A stretch of DNA of 64,000 bases from Arcuatula senhousia (Eukaryota; Mollusca; Bivalvia; Mytilida; Mytilidae): NCBI GenBank assembly GCA_963971305.1, contig OZ020306.1, forward strand, positions 42,367,512-42,431,511. Direction: 5' to 3'. Below are positions 11,001 to 21,210 of the stretch, piece after piece (position 1 is the stretch's first letter; each line of letters begins with the position of its first letter). Below the pieces are notes generated by a model. It was given only the letters and a program-made list of their open reading frames with translations. It made no database searches and was not told the DNA's origin. The translations under genes were made by a program, and so were the position numbers.

Positions 11001-12908
11001 TCTGCTTGATGGATACTCATGAAACTTACATATAATCTTTGTATTATAGATAAATATACTACAAATACTTTTCTGTGTCGATTTGTTATTACTTGATGTG
11101 ACTTTGGTGTATTTTCTCGTATTTTTGTACTAAACACCAGCAGTATTTACAAAATATCTATAATCCTCGTTATATGTAATACAGTCATGACAGTAAGCAC
11201 ATTATTTAAGACAGAGTGCAAAAAATCATCTTCTAAATTCTACACACCATTAAGGGATACAGAGTGAGATAGGTTAGGCTGTAAAAGAGGAGACTGTCCC
11301 CGATCATTTTTTTCCCCACTGGAGAATCGTCAGTTTTATTCCTAAATTTTATTGTTGTAAACTTACATATGAAATTACAACTTGATCCTTTTTGCCTTCG
11401 ATGAATGCAAGTCCTTCTTCTAAATTCCTCAGTTCCTTTTTCGTTTTGTAATGGAAATAGCAAAAAAGTGCGCAAATAAAAAACAGTAGCACTAATATTC
11501 CCAAAGATATATACGTCAGATGCTGGTTGAAAGCTTTAAGAAAAAATAAAAAAAATATATTTTAGCGTTTAGAACATATTACATATACAACGGGCGACTG
11601 GTACTGTAATTTTGTGATTAGGTTCAGACATTTGTTGTTTTATGGCCACTCATACTGGTTTCATAAACACCCATGGTAAATTGAGTTATCATAAAAAGAG
11701 TGAAAGTATAAATTGGGGTAATTCTCCTACATTGTTGGTTTGTTGATACATGTATATCTTGTAATATTACATATGGTTTATCATTCTTACATTTTCATTG
11801 GATTATTTGGTCATGTGATTTTAGTGATATTTAGTGTATTTCTTTGCTTTGGAAATAAAAACGATGCATATTTGGTATATTGACGCTATGTTTCTATTTT
11901 TACCTATATTGACGCTATGTTACTAAATTTAGATCCGGATATTCGTCCGTTCTTGACATATTTTATACACATCTGTGTGACGTCATTTAGAAGTCCTAAA
12001 TATTGACATAGCTTGCAACGGAGCCTTCACTTTCTAACGGTGTGGGAAAAGATGTTTAAAATGTTAAGAATTTAATAAATTACATTTGATTTTTCGGTTA
12101 GTACGTGAATTTTCTGTAAATGCAGAAATTGGGTTACCGCCATGACCGCCAAGACAAAAGAATGCAGTGAAAAAGGGTATGTTTGTCAGCATTTTACAAA
12201 GACGCAATAAACTTACTGCCCAAAAATTTAGGCTAGAAATAATAACAATTAAGGTGTGGAAGATTTCCTAGGTAAATTAGTTAATTTTTGTTTTGATATT
12301 GCAAGTCAAAAAATTATGACATCGAAAAAAAAAACGTAAAAAAACTGCGAATTTTAAAACAGCAATTCATTTTACTCTAATCATTAAAAAAAAACAGTAA
12401 CTACATATGTAATATAACAATGATGGACTTTTGACTCTGTCAATACATTATATATGGACCTGTTAGGAATATATTGACCTCGGACTTCGTCCTCGTTCAA
12501 TATATGCCTAACAGGTCCATATATAATGTATTGACCTCGTTAAAAGTCCATAATTGATAAATAAAGAGACTTCACTTGAAAATGGTTTAGGTAACTGAGT
12601 TTGTATGTAATGAGACGACAAACTATTTTTCCTTTGACTGGTCAAAATTATCTTAACTTTGACAAGTAAACTATTAATACATATCGATATATCTTGAAGC
12701 AGGTGTACCAATCAAAACTTTACCTAATTTGTCGTCTGTTCTTTTTCGATGAGCTTCCTCGTCTGCATTAATATCGATATCACCGAGTAAATTTGTAGAG
12801 CCAGTTGATCCAATGTTCCTTTCAGAGCTCACAGCAGGCAATTCTGTACTATTACCAATGACAAGTAACAAATTCTCCGTAACATTCATATTCATGTCTG
12901 CATTTTAC
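1868..12908 (-). CDS. Paralogue A: small membrane protein with unrecognised cytosolic domain (4 exons)
   Basis: Predicted 284-aa protein built from exons 12908-12724 (ATG at 12895), 11533-11367, 3178-2857 and 2061-1868. All junctions are GT/AG and the coding lengths (172, 167, 322 and 194 nt) sum to an exact multiple of three. The N-terminal ~57 residues have two N-x-S/T sites (NVT, NST) and no signal peptide. A single hydrophobic segment with core GILVLLFFICALFCYF is followed by the basic stretch HYKTKKELR, which suggests N-out/C-in topology. The remaining ~170 residues form an alpha/beta-looking domain with hydrophobic strands YCIISFNS, VMLIFIDK and EVFVIYVGDE. This domain is shared with paralogues B and C. 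Intron 2 is 8.2 kb because it carries a DIRS element and a TTAA element. The function is unknown to me. TM plus a compact cytosolic domain recalls TIR or SEFIR receptors, but I see none of their signature motifs. Confidence 0.72.
2857..3178 (-). CDS. Paralogue A exon 3 (first half of cytosolic domain)
   Basis: Acceptor cctttctag precedes 3178 and donor gtaagt follows 2857. The exon begins in frame as KSQKVLDRVKAAP and includes KYCIISFNS, GRERTKF and VMLIFIDKNE. These align with KYCVISFNS, GRHREKD and VLLVFIDKTE in paralogue C. It ends in phase 1. Confidence 0.72.
3507..3610 (+). repeat. DIRS left inverted terminal repeat
   Basis: Reverse complement of 8671-8774 with no mismatch seen over 104 bp. 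It contains a near-perfect 20-nt palindrome (CATGGGAAA...TTTCCCATG) at 3578-3597. Base pairs outside 3507 differ from the right end, as expected for DIRS left ends. Confidence 0.93.
3723..4830 (+). CDS. DIRS Gag-like protein
   Basis: The frame opens at 3723; the next methionine at 3753 is another possible start. The first ~110 residues are acidic and serine-rich (SSEDDSDTD, ISSDEEKSES). A central part follows, with LIERTVLLVGQVNVACLFERRL and then ALFGDAFYNVL, the pattern seen in DIRS-group Gag-like proteins. A basic tail follows (RKRAREM, DRKRKRRESS, GRGRGKSSS), consistent with nucleic-acid binding. The frame does not stop after this region. It stays open across the whole RT gene and runs into the tyrosine recombinase, ending at 7745 after 1340 codons. 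The end given here is approximate: it is where Gag-like composition stops and the RT frame becomes meaningful. Confidence 0.75.
4558..6972 (+). CDS. DIRS reverse transcriptase / RNase H / methyltransferase-like protein
   Basis: This frame is +1 relative to Gag. The first ~85 codons overlap Gag and are probably only frame shadow; protein-like sequence starts near 4810. RT motifs include FIRPKKDGGVRPILNLK, MCKIDLKEAY, LPFGLGSGP and the catalytic box IYLDD (5524-5538, about residues 323-327). RNase H follows, with acidic positions in ESDAS (Asp about residue 490), NVLELKAA, LDNVTAVAHIN and ADWESR. A C-terminal module with IDLFADRLN (about residue 632) and YAFPPFCLI matches the region called DAM-like methyltransferase in DIRS elements. 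All catalytic acids I looked for are present and no internal stop occurs. Expression would need internal initiation or a +1 shift from Gag. Confidence 0.9.
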   Translation: MPCLETLFTMCLSVKVKTGKELGKWPKKWDPTGKGNVERARPFEQALPDTRRVLPAGAEERARQIPLQINQEPNTESLVSKRGGTYALKSQDFSIVQEQLNIVENIDQNIHNVVQEIQFKQIEQDHIPLGGRLQYFTENWVKITKDQKILESVKSYTIEFQEKPIQTQIKLPHFSTKEKLSISQEIEKMLKKGAIEEVKCPDPDQFVSHLFIRPKKDGGVRPILNLKSLNKSVKYQHFKMEGFQTVKNLIKRGDWMCKIDLKEAYTCLPILEQHRKYLRFQHGGKMYQYRTLPFGLGSGPRIFTKVMKPIIALMRRIGIRLVIYLDDILLLNQSKKGLVRDQNTLIWTLHSLGWILNWTKSITVPSQTMEFLGMTIDSLEMIISLPVSKCKGIIEKCQRVLESDQISIHDLASLIGTLNSTVEAVIPATLYIRELQMYKTKRLLETPNYQVLVSLPSECKSEIRWWVQHLENWNGKHLISPSPDIIIESDASLQGWGAVDVTGKVKMGGPWDVSEQAQHINVLELKAAKFGLMSLTKNKTSIHVHMKLDNVTAVAHINRMGGTRSTQLLHVSRQIWEYCLLKRITLTAEYIPGVLNIQADWESRHTESSNNWMLNKVVFRQIDKIFGPIDIDLFADRLNAQLNQYVSWRPDPYAMRTDAFEMSWINGVPYAFPPFCLIARCLAKVNKEQATIVIITPSWQTQAFYPMLLQMSIEKPILLPPMQDLLLSPQMETHPLIESKTLKLVAWKVSGQIEKQSDFQRKLPSCLFTHGDKELGQLTTAAGDTGLAGVVNGVLIPFRPLWNI
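6790..7745 (+). CDS. DIRS tyrosine recombinase (catalytic Tyr not seen)
   Basis: Same frame as Gag; the start is approximate because the frame is open far upstream. An N-terminal SAM-like part (SWRQGTRTAYNSCWRHWASWC) is followed by the catalytic core with Arg in TSAGRSSEI (codon 7272-7274) and the HxxR box HSTRG (7605-7616). The family role is to integrate the circular DNA copy. In relatives the nucleophilic Tyr lies shortly after a W-x-(3-5)-F motif near the end. Here ASWRTKGVFER runs into a short Cys/Ser/Pro tail and a stop in the A-rich tract at 7743, with no Tyr. This suggests a frameshift or point change close to the active site and therefore a possibly inactive enzyme. Confidence 0.85.
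7937..8046 (+). repeat. DIRS internal complementary region (ICR)
   Basis: 7937-7976 is the reverse complement of 3495-3534 and 7977-8046 is the reverse complement of 8757-8826, so the two element ends are joined at 7976/7977. In DIRS-1 this region is proposed to template completion and circularisation of the cDNA. Confidence 0.92.
8047..8670 (+). other. DIRS 3' untranslated segment between ICR and right ITR
   Basis: Non-coding, with several A-runs (8325-8342, 8515-8525, 8550-8590). Around 8400-8445 is a minus-strand copy of a short dispersed host repeat (tcgtctattcaagactcatcag). Degenerate relatives lie at about 3440-3480 and 30397-30450, which suggests that host repeat sequence was taken up by the element. 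Confidence 0.5.
8671..8774 (-). repeat. DIRS right inverted terminal repeat
   Basis: Perfect complement of 3507-3610. It continues outward to about 8826-8831 with a unique right-end extension that contains the GC palindrome TGCGCAAAGCGCA. The ICR copies this extension, not the left end. Confidence 0.93.
8858..10935. mobile_element. Non-autonomous DNA transposon with TTAA target duplication
   Basis: TTAA at 8858-8861 and 10932-10935 bracket imperfect ~31-bp inverted ends, GGCCCTGTCACACTT... on the left and GGGCCTGTCACAGTA... read inward on the right. Both ends contain TTTAGCCAAC. There is no transposase frame. TTAA duplications are typical of piggyBac-type elements, but TTAA alone does not prove the superfamily. 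It starts 27 bp beyond the DIRS right end, inside intron 2 of paralogue A. The interior holds a plus-strand copy of a dispersed repeat (about 9280-9420). Confidence 0.65.
9280..9420 (+). repeat. Dispersed repeat, copy 1 (GTGTCGCGTACACTTATT motif)
   Basis: Shares an ordered series of blocks (agcgag, gaaggctgctgg, ccattgtgg, gtgtcgcgtacacttattccacatctcat) with 23640-23935 on the minus strand and, more distantly, 53226-53450 on the plus strand. The family is not identified. Confidence 0.6.
11367..11533 (-). CDS. Paralogue A exon 2 (transmembrane)
   Basis: Acceptor ttcttaaag precedes 11533 and donor gtaagt follows 11367. The exon encodes one hydrophobic segment then KTKKELRNLEEG. The FNQ start and TM-then-charged pattern align with exon 2 of B and C, although the residues have diverged strongly. 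It ends in phase 0. Confidence 0.68.
12424..12550. repeat. Fold-back element, 59-bp arms
   Basis: 12424-12482 and 12492-12550 are inverted copies with few mismatches around a 9-nt loop. No convincing target duplication was seen. It lies in intron 1 of paralogue A. Confidence 0.8.
12724..12908 (-). CDS. Paralogue A exon 1 (start codon, N-terminal region)
   Basis: The acceptor ctcacag precedes 12908. An in-frame TAA just after the acceptor places translation at the ATG at 12895-12893, so 12908-12896 is 5' UTR and an upstream non-coding exon is implied. The exon ends in phase 1 before gtaaag at 12723 and joins exon 2 to read DDKLAFNQ. No similarity to the first exon of C is visible. Confidence 0.6.
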
Positions 12909-14268
12909 CTGTGAGTATTAAAACAAAAACAATTGATATCTTAACCTTAATACAAAAAAACACCTTATCTTAATGTCATTTTTATATAAAGTTATCTCAA
13001 ACGCGGGGATGCATATCATCCATCGGTGGCAAATCTAAAAAGTTGAGCTATGAGCATATACGCCTTTTGCTCGACGGGCAGATTACGGCTCCTAAGCCTG
13101 TTTTTATATCCCGTCACATGAAGCGAGGTATTATGTTATACCCTCAGTTTCTTTCAGTGCTTGTCCGTCCGACCGTCTGTCCGTTCCCCGAAGGTTTCCG
13201 GATGACAACTTGAAAACGTGTCAAAGGATTTGAATGATATTTTGCACAGCTGTTGAGTACGATAAATACAGGTCAAAATCAATTTTCAGGATGATCAGAA
13301 AAAACATTATTGAAGATTTGCCACTTTGTACATGTAAAGTTTCCAAATTCGAAAATAATGAAATTTTCTGGTCTAAGAAAGATAACTCATTTTTCAGTAT
13401 ATATAAATGTATAGTATATACAGTATACAGCTGTAGTATACAAATATTTAACTATTGATGAATATCGTGGCGTGGTATGATTTAATGATCCATTAGATGC
13501 CCTATTTTTGTCTTTTGCGACGCAAATAATATCAGTTACCCCAAGATTCTTCCTACAAATGTACTCAAGTCGAAGCTTTAAGGCTGATATACCACTAGTA
13601 CAGGGTTCTAGTTCGGATTTTTTTTAAATTGGATTTTTTATATTCATAATTAGTGTTAATAAACCTTTTGGCTAGATATCCCCTGATGAGTTTTGAAAAA
13701 AAACGAAATTCGCGTCATGTGTATCGAAATATATGTTGTAACTTTTGACTGACTGCTATTTTTTTGTTTGGTTTGTTTTTTTTTGTTAGGAGATTTTTTA
13801 AATTTAAACATAGTTTGAATTTTTAAAAGATAATAAAAAGGTATACGTCCAATTTCATGTCGCATTCAATTTCAACCAGAGATGCCTAAATTTCCAAAAT
13901 ACACCAGGGGGTTCTTCAGGGTAGAAATATTCCATAAACTTACATTTAAAAAAAATTCTTTAAAAGCAATTTACATTCAATAACTTATTCAATCTATTAA
14001 GTTTAGATAATTTTGGCACACATATTATTTAATAAGAAATAAGCTAAAATTTAACAGACAACACACGGGGAATTCGGTGTTAAAGAGAGCGAAACGACGG
14101 ATATAGATTATTAACATGTATTTATTTATTTATTTATTAACTCTCGGAAGTTCATTTCACCGAAACAAAAAAGCTTAGTTGATTTTTTTTTTATAAAACT
14201 AGAAATAAAGTCGTTTTGAATTGAAAAAGGCTGTGATTTTTTTTATTTTTGAGGGGTGTGGTATGGAT
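12909..14268. other. No recognised gene
   Basis: 5' flank of paralogue A. 13080-13200 looks like a truncated repeat end (run of gtccgtccgaccgtctgtccgt, a motif found near the ends of several tandem-core elements in this window). An upstream non-coding exon and promoter of gene A are expected here but cannot be located. Confidence 0.4.
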
Positions 14269-14421
14269 CACAGGCGTTTGGGTCCAGGATTTTATTTTAT
14301 TATAAATAACGTGTATATAAAAATTTTCATCTCGTCTATGGAAATAGTATATAGACGAGATGAAAATTTTTATATACACGTTATTTTTAATAAAATAAAA
14401 TCCTGGACCCAAACGCCTGTG
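14269..14421. mobile_element. Palindromic MITE with 8-bp target duplication (hAT-like)
   Basis: Arms 14269-14339 and 14351-14421 (71 bp each) pair with about one mismatch around an 11-nt loop. The direct repeat GTATGGAT lies immediately outside both ends (14261-14268 and 14422-14429). Termini read CACAGGCG...CGCCTGTG. An 8-bp duplication is typical of hAT elements. The element at 63361 has the same CACAGGC terminus and its own 8-bp duplication. Confidence 0.85.
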
Positions 14422-14627
14422 GTATGGATATAGAGGATGCGCATATAGGGTTCATTATCACACCTTCCAAAGGTATGGCATGTCGACCTGGTCAATGTTC
14501 GGACCAATATTGTCCATATCAAATATATATGTATACAAAACATACATACAAATCATACATACATGTAATAATTAAGTCGCCCAAAACAAAGTTTGGGAGA
14601 CTTATTGTTTTTGCACCGTTTCTTATT

Positions 14628-15177
14628 AAGTCCCCCAAACAACGTTTGGGGACTTATTGTTTTTGCACCGTTTCTTATTATTATTATTCTTCTTCTTCTT
14701 CTTCTTCCGATTCTTCCACTTAGTCGTGAACTTGTCCGGAGATCCCAGAGAAAACGACTCAACATATCAATATGAAACTTGGCAGGATAATAGATAGTAA
14801 AGAAAGGAAGCTTCGTTGACAATCGGACTTTTCAAAATGGCCGCCGTTTCCATGGAAACAGGAAAATGGACTAAATATTGGACATTGCAATATCTCGGTA
14901 ACCTAGGTGCGCAGGGTTCTGAAATTTTGTAGGTTGATAGAGCAAAACATTCTCTTTCATAATATGAAAAAAAATTTTGAAGCGATATTTACGGTTTTCG
15001 AGATATAAATAAAAATGTGATTTCTCAAGGGAGATAATCGGGTCGAAATTTTCAAAGTGCTCCGATTAACATGAAAATTGATATTTAGGGGTTTTTTGAC
15101 ATGCTGAAGAGAATAGTGGCAAATACGGGTCGTTTGGGGGACTTTGTGACTTGCTTGCAATCACAGTTAATACTTGT
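14628..15177 (+). mobile_element. Complete element, AGTCCCCC type
   Basis: Starts with the palindrome at 14628-14655, then an ATT/CTT microsatellite. The subterminal repeat GTTTGGGGGACT is at 15132, the hairpin GTGACTTGC/TTGCAATCAC at 15146-15164, and the terminus CTTGT at 15173-15177. It is inserted in the microsatellite of the element that begins at 14574. Its body resembles that of the element at 25607-26298. Confidence 0.7.
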
Positions 15178-16689
15178 TATTATTATTATGTCCCCGAACA
15201 CGAAGTGTCGGGGACATATTGTTTTTGCTCGGTTTCTTATTATTATTTTTTTTTTTTTTTTTTTTTTTATTAAGTCGCCCAAAACAAAGTTTGGGAGACT
15301 TATTGTTTTTGCACCGTTTCTTATTATTATTATTATTATTATTCTTTTCCTTACGTGATCGTGAACTTGTCCGCCACATTTTTTGAAAACGCTTTGACCA
15401 ATCAAGATAAAACCTGCTGAGATGGATGGAGGGTCACTCAGAGGTGTGCAATCCACTTTTGAAATTTTCAAGATGGCCGCCATTTTCAAGATGGCCGCCG
15501 TTTAAGATTTTTGGGCCCCTCTCAGATCTCGGAGATGGGTTGATGGATTTTAATGAAAATTGGTACACTAGTAGAGTGATCCTTCCTGAGCAACATGCCG
15601 AAAAAAAATTTGATGCAAACGCCGCCATTTTAAAATGGCGGCCATTTTACCACACCCGCCCTCCAAAAACGTGAACTTTGTCTGATTTCAACGAAATTTG
15701 ATTTCTAGACTTATTTTGATGCACTGATTTGAATGGAATACTATCCAAGGCGATTTTGGGCGACTTCTGTGTTGGCATCCCAACACAATCAGCACTAGTT
15801 ATTATTATTATTATTCTTCTGATTCTTAATCGTAAAGCTGTCCTCCCTAATACAAGAAAACGGTTCAAGGAAATTGAATAACACTTGTTGAATTGGATAG
15901 TGGGTCACCTAAAGGCGTGCAATCAAGTTTTGAAATTTTCAAGATGGCCGCCGTTTCAAAATGGCGGCCATCGGAAAAAGTGGGCGGAAATTTTTTTTTC
16001 ATCGGATCGTTTTGAAAATTGGTCATATGGGTAAAGCGGGTATGCTGAACTCAAATCTGCGACCGGATTTGAAATCTGACTTACGGTTTCAAAATGGCGG
16101 CCATTTTACTACACCCGCCCCCCTTAAAAATGTGAACTTTGTCCGATTTCAATAAAATTTGATTTCCATACATATTTTATTGTACTGAATGGGAAGAAAT
16201 AGTATCCAAGGCGATTTTGGGCGACTTGTGTGTTGGCATCCCAACACAAATTATAGCTAGTTATTATTATTATTTTTCTCGGTATTCTGGATCGTGAACT
16301 TGTCCACCTCATTTTTTCGACATCTTTTAAGGTAGGAAGCTGAAAATTCATAAATCAAGAGTATGGAATGGGAGATTGTGCTTTTTGTATTTTTCGCCGA
16401 AATCGAACGACCCCATATAGGTAAAAAAAGGGCCTCAAAATGGCTCCTCGAAACCGAAGTTGAATTTTTCCTGGCATTTTTGATCCGGCAGGGGTAGGAA
16501 AAAATCCCTTATAGGCTAAGTGCGGATATACAATACCTTTCATTTAAAAAAAAAATTTTGAAAATCGGACTTACCGTTTTCAAAATTTTGCAAAAAATCG
16601 AAAATTATTTTTTTGTAAGATTGAGTTATCTTTCTTTGTACCATATATTTTGTGATATTAATGAAAAAAATTCTCAACTTCGTTATTTC

Positions 16690-17340
16690 TTAATGAAAAT
16701 TGGTTTACAAGGTAATAGTGGTATGCCGAGTTCAATTTTGGAATCAAAATTTTTTTTTGGGCGGCCATTTTAAAAATGGCCGCCATTTCCCGCCAAAATT
16801 TAAATTACTCCGATTTTAATAAAAATTGGTATATAAGGTAATTGTGGTATGGCGAGTTGATTTTTTACATCAAATTTTTTTTATCGTCGGCCATTTTCAA
16901 AATGGCCGCCGTTTCCCGCCAAAATTAAAGTTATTCTGATTTTGATGAAAATTGGTTTACAAGGTAATAGTGGTATGCCGAGTTCAATTTTGGAATCGAA
17001 ATTTTTTTTTGAGCCGCCATTTTCAAAATGGCCGCCATTTCCCGCCAAAATTAAAATTACTTCGATTTTAATGAAAATTGGTATATAAGGTAATAGTGGT
17101 ATGGCAAGTTGATTTTTGACATCAAAATTTTTTTATCGTCGGCCATTTTCAAAATGGCCGCCGTTTCCCGCCAAATTAAATTTACTCAGATTTTAACGAA
17201 AATTGGTATATAAGGTAATATATGTATGGTGAGTTGATTTTTGACATCGAAATATTTTTATTGTCGGCCATTTTAAAAATGGCCGCCGTTTCCCGCCAAA
17301 ATTAAACTTACTCCTATTTTGATGAAAATTGGATAAATTA
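16690..17340 (+). repeat. Tandem core, ~120-125 bp units
   Basis: About five units. Each has a gaaaattggt-type block, ggtaatagtggtatgccgagt-type block and an AAAATGGCCGCC block followed by tttcccgcc. This is the core of an ATGTCCCC-type element that ends at 17428. Confidence 0.75.
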
Positions 17341-18004
17341 AGTTATCTCAAATGCCAAGAGACATTGACAAAGAGGGGTACGTGAGGGGACATTTTTGTG
17401 ACTCGCTTGCGATCACAATTAGAACTAGTTATTTTTTTTTTTATTATTATTATTCTTAGTATTCTTTAGTGTGAACTTGTCCGCTCGATTTAAAGAACAT
17501 CTTTAAAGGTAGGAAGCTGAAACTTCATATATCAAGAGTATGGAGTGTGAAATTGTGTAATCAGATTTTTTCGTCAAAATCAAGCGACTCCTTATAGGGT
17601 AAAAGGGGGCCTGAAAATGGCTCCTCAAAATCAAAGTTGAATTTTTACTGTCATTTCTAAACCGGCTGGATTAGGAAAAATTCCTTTCAGTATGTAGTAG
17701 GTATATATAAGAGGTATCATACAAAAAAAGAATTTTGAAAATCGGACTTACCGTTTTCAAAATATTTGCAAAAATTCAAAAAAAGGGGAGATAATTGAAT
17801 ACCACATTATTCGAAATTATATCAAATCTTAAGTATTTCTAGGTAAACTTCTATATATTAAGTATTGCTGAAGTCTTTTATACAGATATTGGTGTAGAAG
17901 GCTATAGTCATATGCCAAGATGATTTCTTGGTTTCGAAAAATTTTGGTCGGTCATTTTCAAAATGGCTGACTGTTTCCCGCCAAATTTGAAACTTGCTCC
18001 GAAT

Positions 18005-18720
18005 TTGATGAAAATTGGATTTTAAGGTAATAGTGATATGCCGAGTTCATTTTTGGTTTCGAAATTTTTTTATCGACCGCCATCTTCAAAATGGCCGCCA
18101 CTTCCAGTAAAAATTCAACTTGCTCAGATTTAAAAGAAAATTGATATCTAGGGGTTTAATAGCATGGCGAATTTATGTGCGTTGTTGAAAATGTCGAAAA
18201 ATTCAAAATGGCCGCCACTTCCGGTAAAAATTCAACTTGCTCAGATTTTAACGAAAATTGATATCTAGGGGTTTAATAGCATGGCGAATTTATTTGCGTT
18301 GTTGAAAATGTCGAAAAATTCAAAATGGCCGCCACTTCCGGTAAAAATTGAACTTGCTCCGATTTTAACGAAAATTGATATCTAAGGGTTTTGAAGGATG
18401 GCGAATCGATGCGCGTTGTCGAAAATGTCGAAAAATTCAAAATGGCCGCCACTTCCGATTAAAATTCAACTTGCTCCGATTTTAACCAAAATTGATATCT
18501 AGGGGTTTCGAATGATAACGAATTGAGGTGCGTTGTCGAAAAATTCAAAATGGCCGCCACTTCCGGTAAAGATTGAACTTGTTCCGATTTTAACGAAAAT
18601 TAATATCTAGGGGTTTTGAAGGATATTCAATTGAGAAGTGTTGTCGAAAATGTCGAAAAATTCAAAATGGCTGCCACTTTCGGAAAAATTCAACTTGTTC
18701 AGATTTAAACGAAAATTGAT
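18005..18720 (+). repeat. Tandem core, ~116-118 bp units
   Basis: Successive tgctcag/tgctcc anchors fall at 18121, 18239, 18355 and 18472. Each unit holds ttaacgaaaattgatatcta, ggggttt and attcaaaatggccgccactt. A second block with the same unit occupies about 20000-20640. Confidence 0.8.
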
Positions 18721-18861
18721 ATTCTAGCATTATAATGGATGGTGAACAGAAAAATGTGTTCAAAGAAGCCAGATATTAACAAAGAGGGGTACGTGAGGGG
18801 ACATCTGTGACTCGCTTTGCGATCACAATTATACCTAGTTATTTTTTTTTTTATTATTATT

Positions 18862-19383
18862 AAGTCGCCCAAAACAAAGTTTGGGAGACTTATTGTTTTT
18901 GCACCGTTTCTTATTATTATTATTATTATTATTATTATTCTTCTGATTCTTTATCGTAAAGCTGTCCTCCCTAATACAAGAAAACGGTTCAAGGAAATTG
19001 AGTAACACTTGTTGGATTGGATAGTGGGTCACTCATAGGCGTGTAATCATGTTTTGAAATTTTCAAGATGGCCGCCGTTTCAAAATGGCGGCCGTCGGAA
19101 AAAGTGGGCGGAAAATTTTTTTTCATCGGATCGTCTTGAAAATTTGTCATCTGGGTAAAGCGGGTATGCTGAATTCAAATCTGCGACCAGATTTGAAATC
19201 CGACTTCCGGTTTCAAAATGGCGGCCATTTTACTACACCCGCCCCCTTTAAAATGTGAACTTTGTCCGATTTCAATGAAATTTGATTTCTATACATATTT
19301 TATTGTACTAAATGGGAAGAAAAGGTATCCAAGGCGAATTTGGGCGACTTGTGTGTTGGCATCCCAACACAAATTATAGCTAG
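18862..19383 (+). mobile_element. Complete AAGTCGCCC-type element (522 bp)
   Basis: Cleanest single copy in the cluster. The 5' palindrome is at 18862-18891, followed by an ATT microsatellite and a body with GGCCGCC/GGCGGCC motifs. The 3' part has the subterminal repeat TTTGGGCGACTT, a TGTGTTGG/CCAACACA hairpin and CTAG at 19380-19383. The body is duplicated at 15815-16260. Confidence 0.75.
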
Positions 19384-19999
19384 TTATTATTATTCTTAGT
19401 ATTCTTTAGTGTGAACTTGTCCGCTCGATTTAAAGAACATCTTTAAAGGTAGGAAGCTGAAACTTCATATATCAAGAGTATGGAGTGTGAAATTGTGTAA
19501 TCAGGTTTTTTCGTCAAAATCAAACGACCCCTTATAGGGTAAATAGGGGCCTGAAAATGGCTCCTCAAAATCAAAGTTGAATTTTTACTGGCATTTCCAA
19601 ACCGGCTGAATTAGAGAAAATTCCTTTCACTATGTAGTAGGTATATATAAGAGGTATCATACAAAAAAAGAATTTTTAAAATCGGACTTACCGTTTTCAA
19701 AATTTTGCAAAAAAACGAAAAAAAAGTTTTAAAGGGGAGATAATCCAAATTGAATTTTTGGAAAAATTTTAAACTTCATTATTTTTAAATGAAAATTTGT
19801 ATTTAAGGTAATTGGGGTATGCCGAGTTTATTTTTGGTATTCAATTTTTTTTTCGTCTGCCATTTTTCAAAATGGCCGCCATTTCCGATTTAAAATTAAA
19901 CTTGGTCCGATTTTCATGCAAATTGGTAGTAAAGGTAATTGTGGTATGCCGAGTTCATTTCTGGTATCGAATTATTTTTATCGGCCGCCATTTTCAAAA

Positions 20000-20640
20000 T
20001 GGCCGCCACTTCCGGTAAAAATTGAACTTGCTCTGATTTTAACGGAAATTGATATCTAAGGGTTTTGAAGGATGGCGAATTGATGCGTGTTGTCGAAAAT
20101 GTCGAAAAATTCAAAATGGCCGCCACTTCCGGTAAAAATTGAACTCGCTCCGATTTTAACGAAAATTGATATCTAAGGGTTTTGAAGGATGGCGAATTGA
20201 TGTGCGTTGTCGAAAATGTCGAAAAATTCAAAATGGCCACCACTTCCGGTAAAAATTGAACTTGCTCCGATTTTAACGAAAATTGATATCTAAGGGTTTT
20301 GAAGGATGGCGAATTGATGCGCGTTGTCGAAAATGTCGAAAAATTCAAAATGGCCGCCTCTTCCGTTAAAAATTCAACTTACCCTGATTTTAACTAAAAT
20401 TGATATCTAGGGGTTTCGAATGATAACGAATTGAGGCGTGTTGTCGAAAAATTCAAAATGGCCGCCATTTCCGGTAAAGATTTAACTTGTTCCGATTTTA
20501 ACGAAAATTAATATCTAGGGGTTTTGAAGGATATTAAATTGAGAAGTGTTGTCGAAAATGTTGAAAAATTCAAAATGGCTGCCACTTTCGGAAAAATTCA
20601 ACTTGTTCAGATTTAAACGAAAATTGATATTCTAGCATTA
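20000..20640 (+). repeat. Second ~117-bp tandem core block
   Basis: Same unit and same order as 18005-18720, ending in an identical 3' segment (agatattaacaaagaggggtacg) before the CTAG terminus at 20743. The 144-codon minus-strand frame at 19914-20348 is only the repeat read through. Confidence 0.75.
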
Positions 20641-21210
20641 TAATGGATGGTGAACAGAAAAATGTGTTCAAAGAAGCCAGATATTAACAAAGAGGGGTAC
20701 GTGAGGGGACATCTGTGACTCGCTTTGCGATCACAATTATACCTAGTTATTTATCTTTTCCTTACGTGATCGTGAACTTGTCCGCCACATTTTTTGAAAA
20801 CGCTTTGACCAATCAAGATAAAACCTGCTGAGATGGGTGGAGGGTCACTCAGAGGTGTGCAATCCACTTTTGAAATTTTCAAGATGGCCGCCATTTTCAA
20901 AATGGCCGCCGTTTAAGATTTTTGGGCCCCTCTCAGATCTCGGAGATGGGTGGATGGATTTTAATGAAAATTGGTACACTGGTAGAGTGATCCTTTCTGA
21001 GCAACATGCCGAAAAAAAAATTGACGCAAACGCCGCCATTTTAAAATGGCGGCCATTTTACCACACACGCCCCCCAAAAACGTCAACTTTGTCCGATTTC
21101 AACGAAATTTGATTTCTAGACTTATTTTGATGCACTGATTTGAATGGAATACTATCCAAGGCGATTTTGGGCGACTTATGTGTTGGCATCCCAACACAAT
21201 CAGCACTAGT

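Noticed and set aside
14553..15489. Overlapping frames with runs of Asn, Ile, Leu, Phe or Lys
   Set aside because: They translate ATT/CTT microsatellites of the HINE-like elements.
19914..20348. 144-codon minus-strand frame with internal protein repeats
   Set aside because: The repeats are the ~117-bp DNA core unit, whose length happens to allow read-through; same unit appears without an open frame at 18005-18720.
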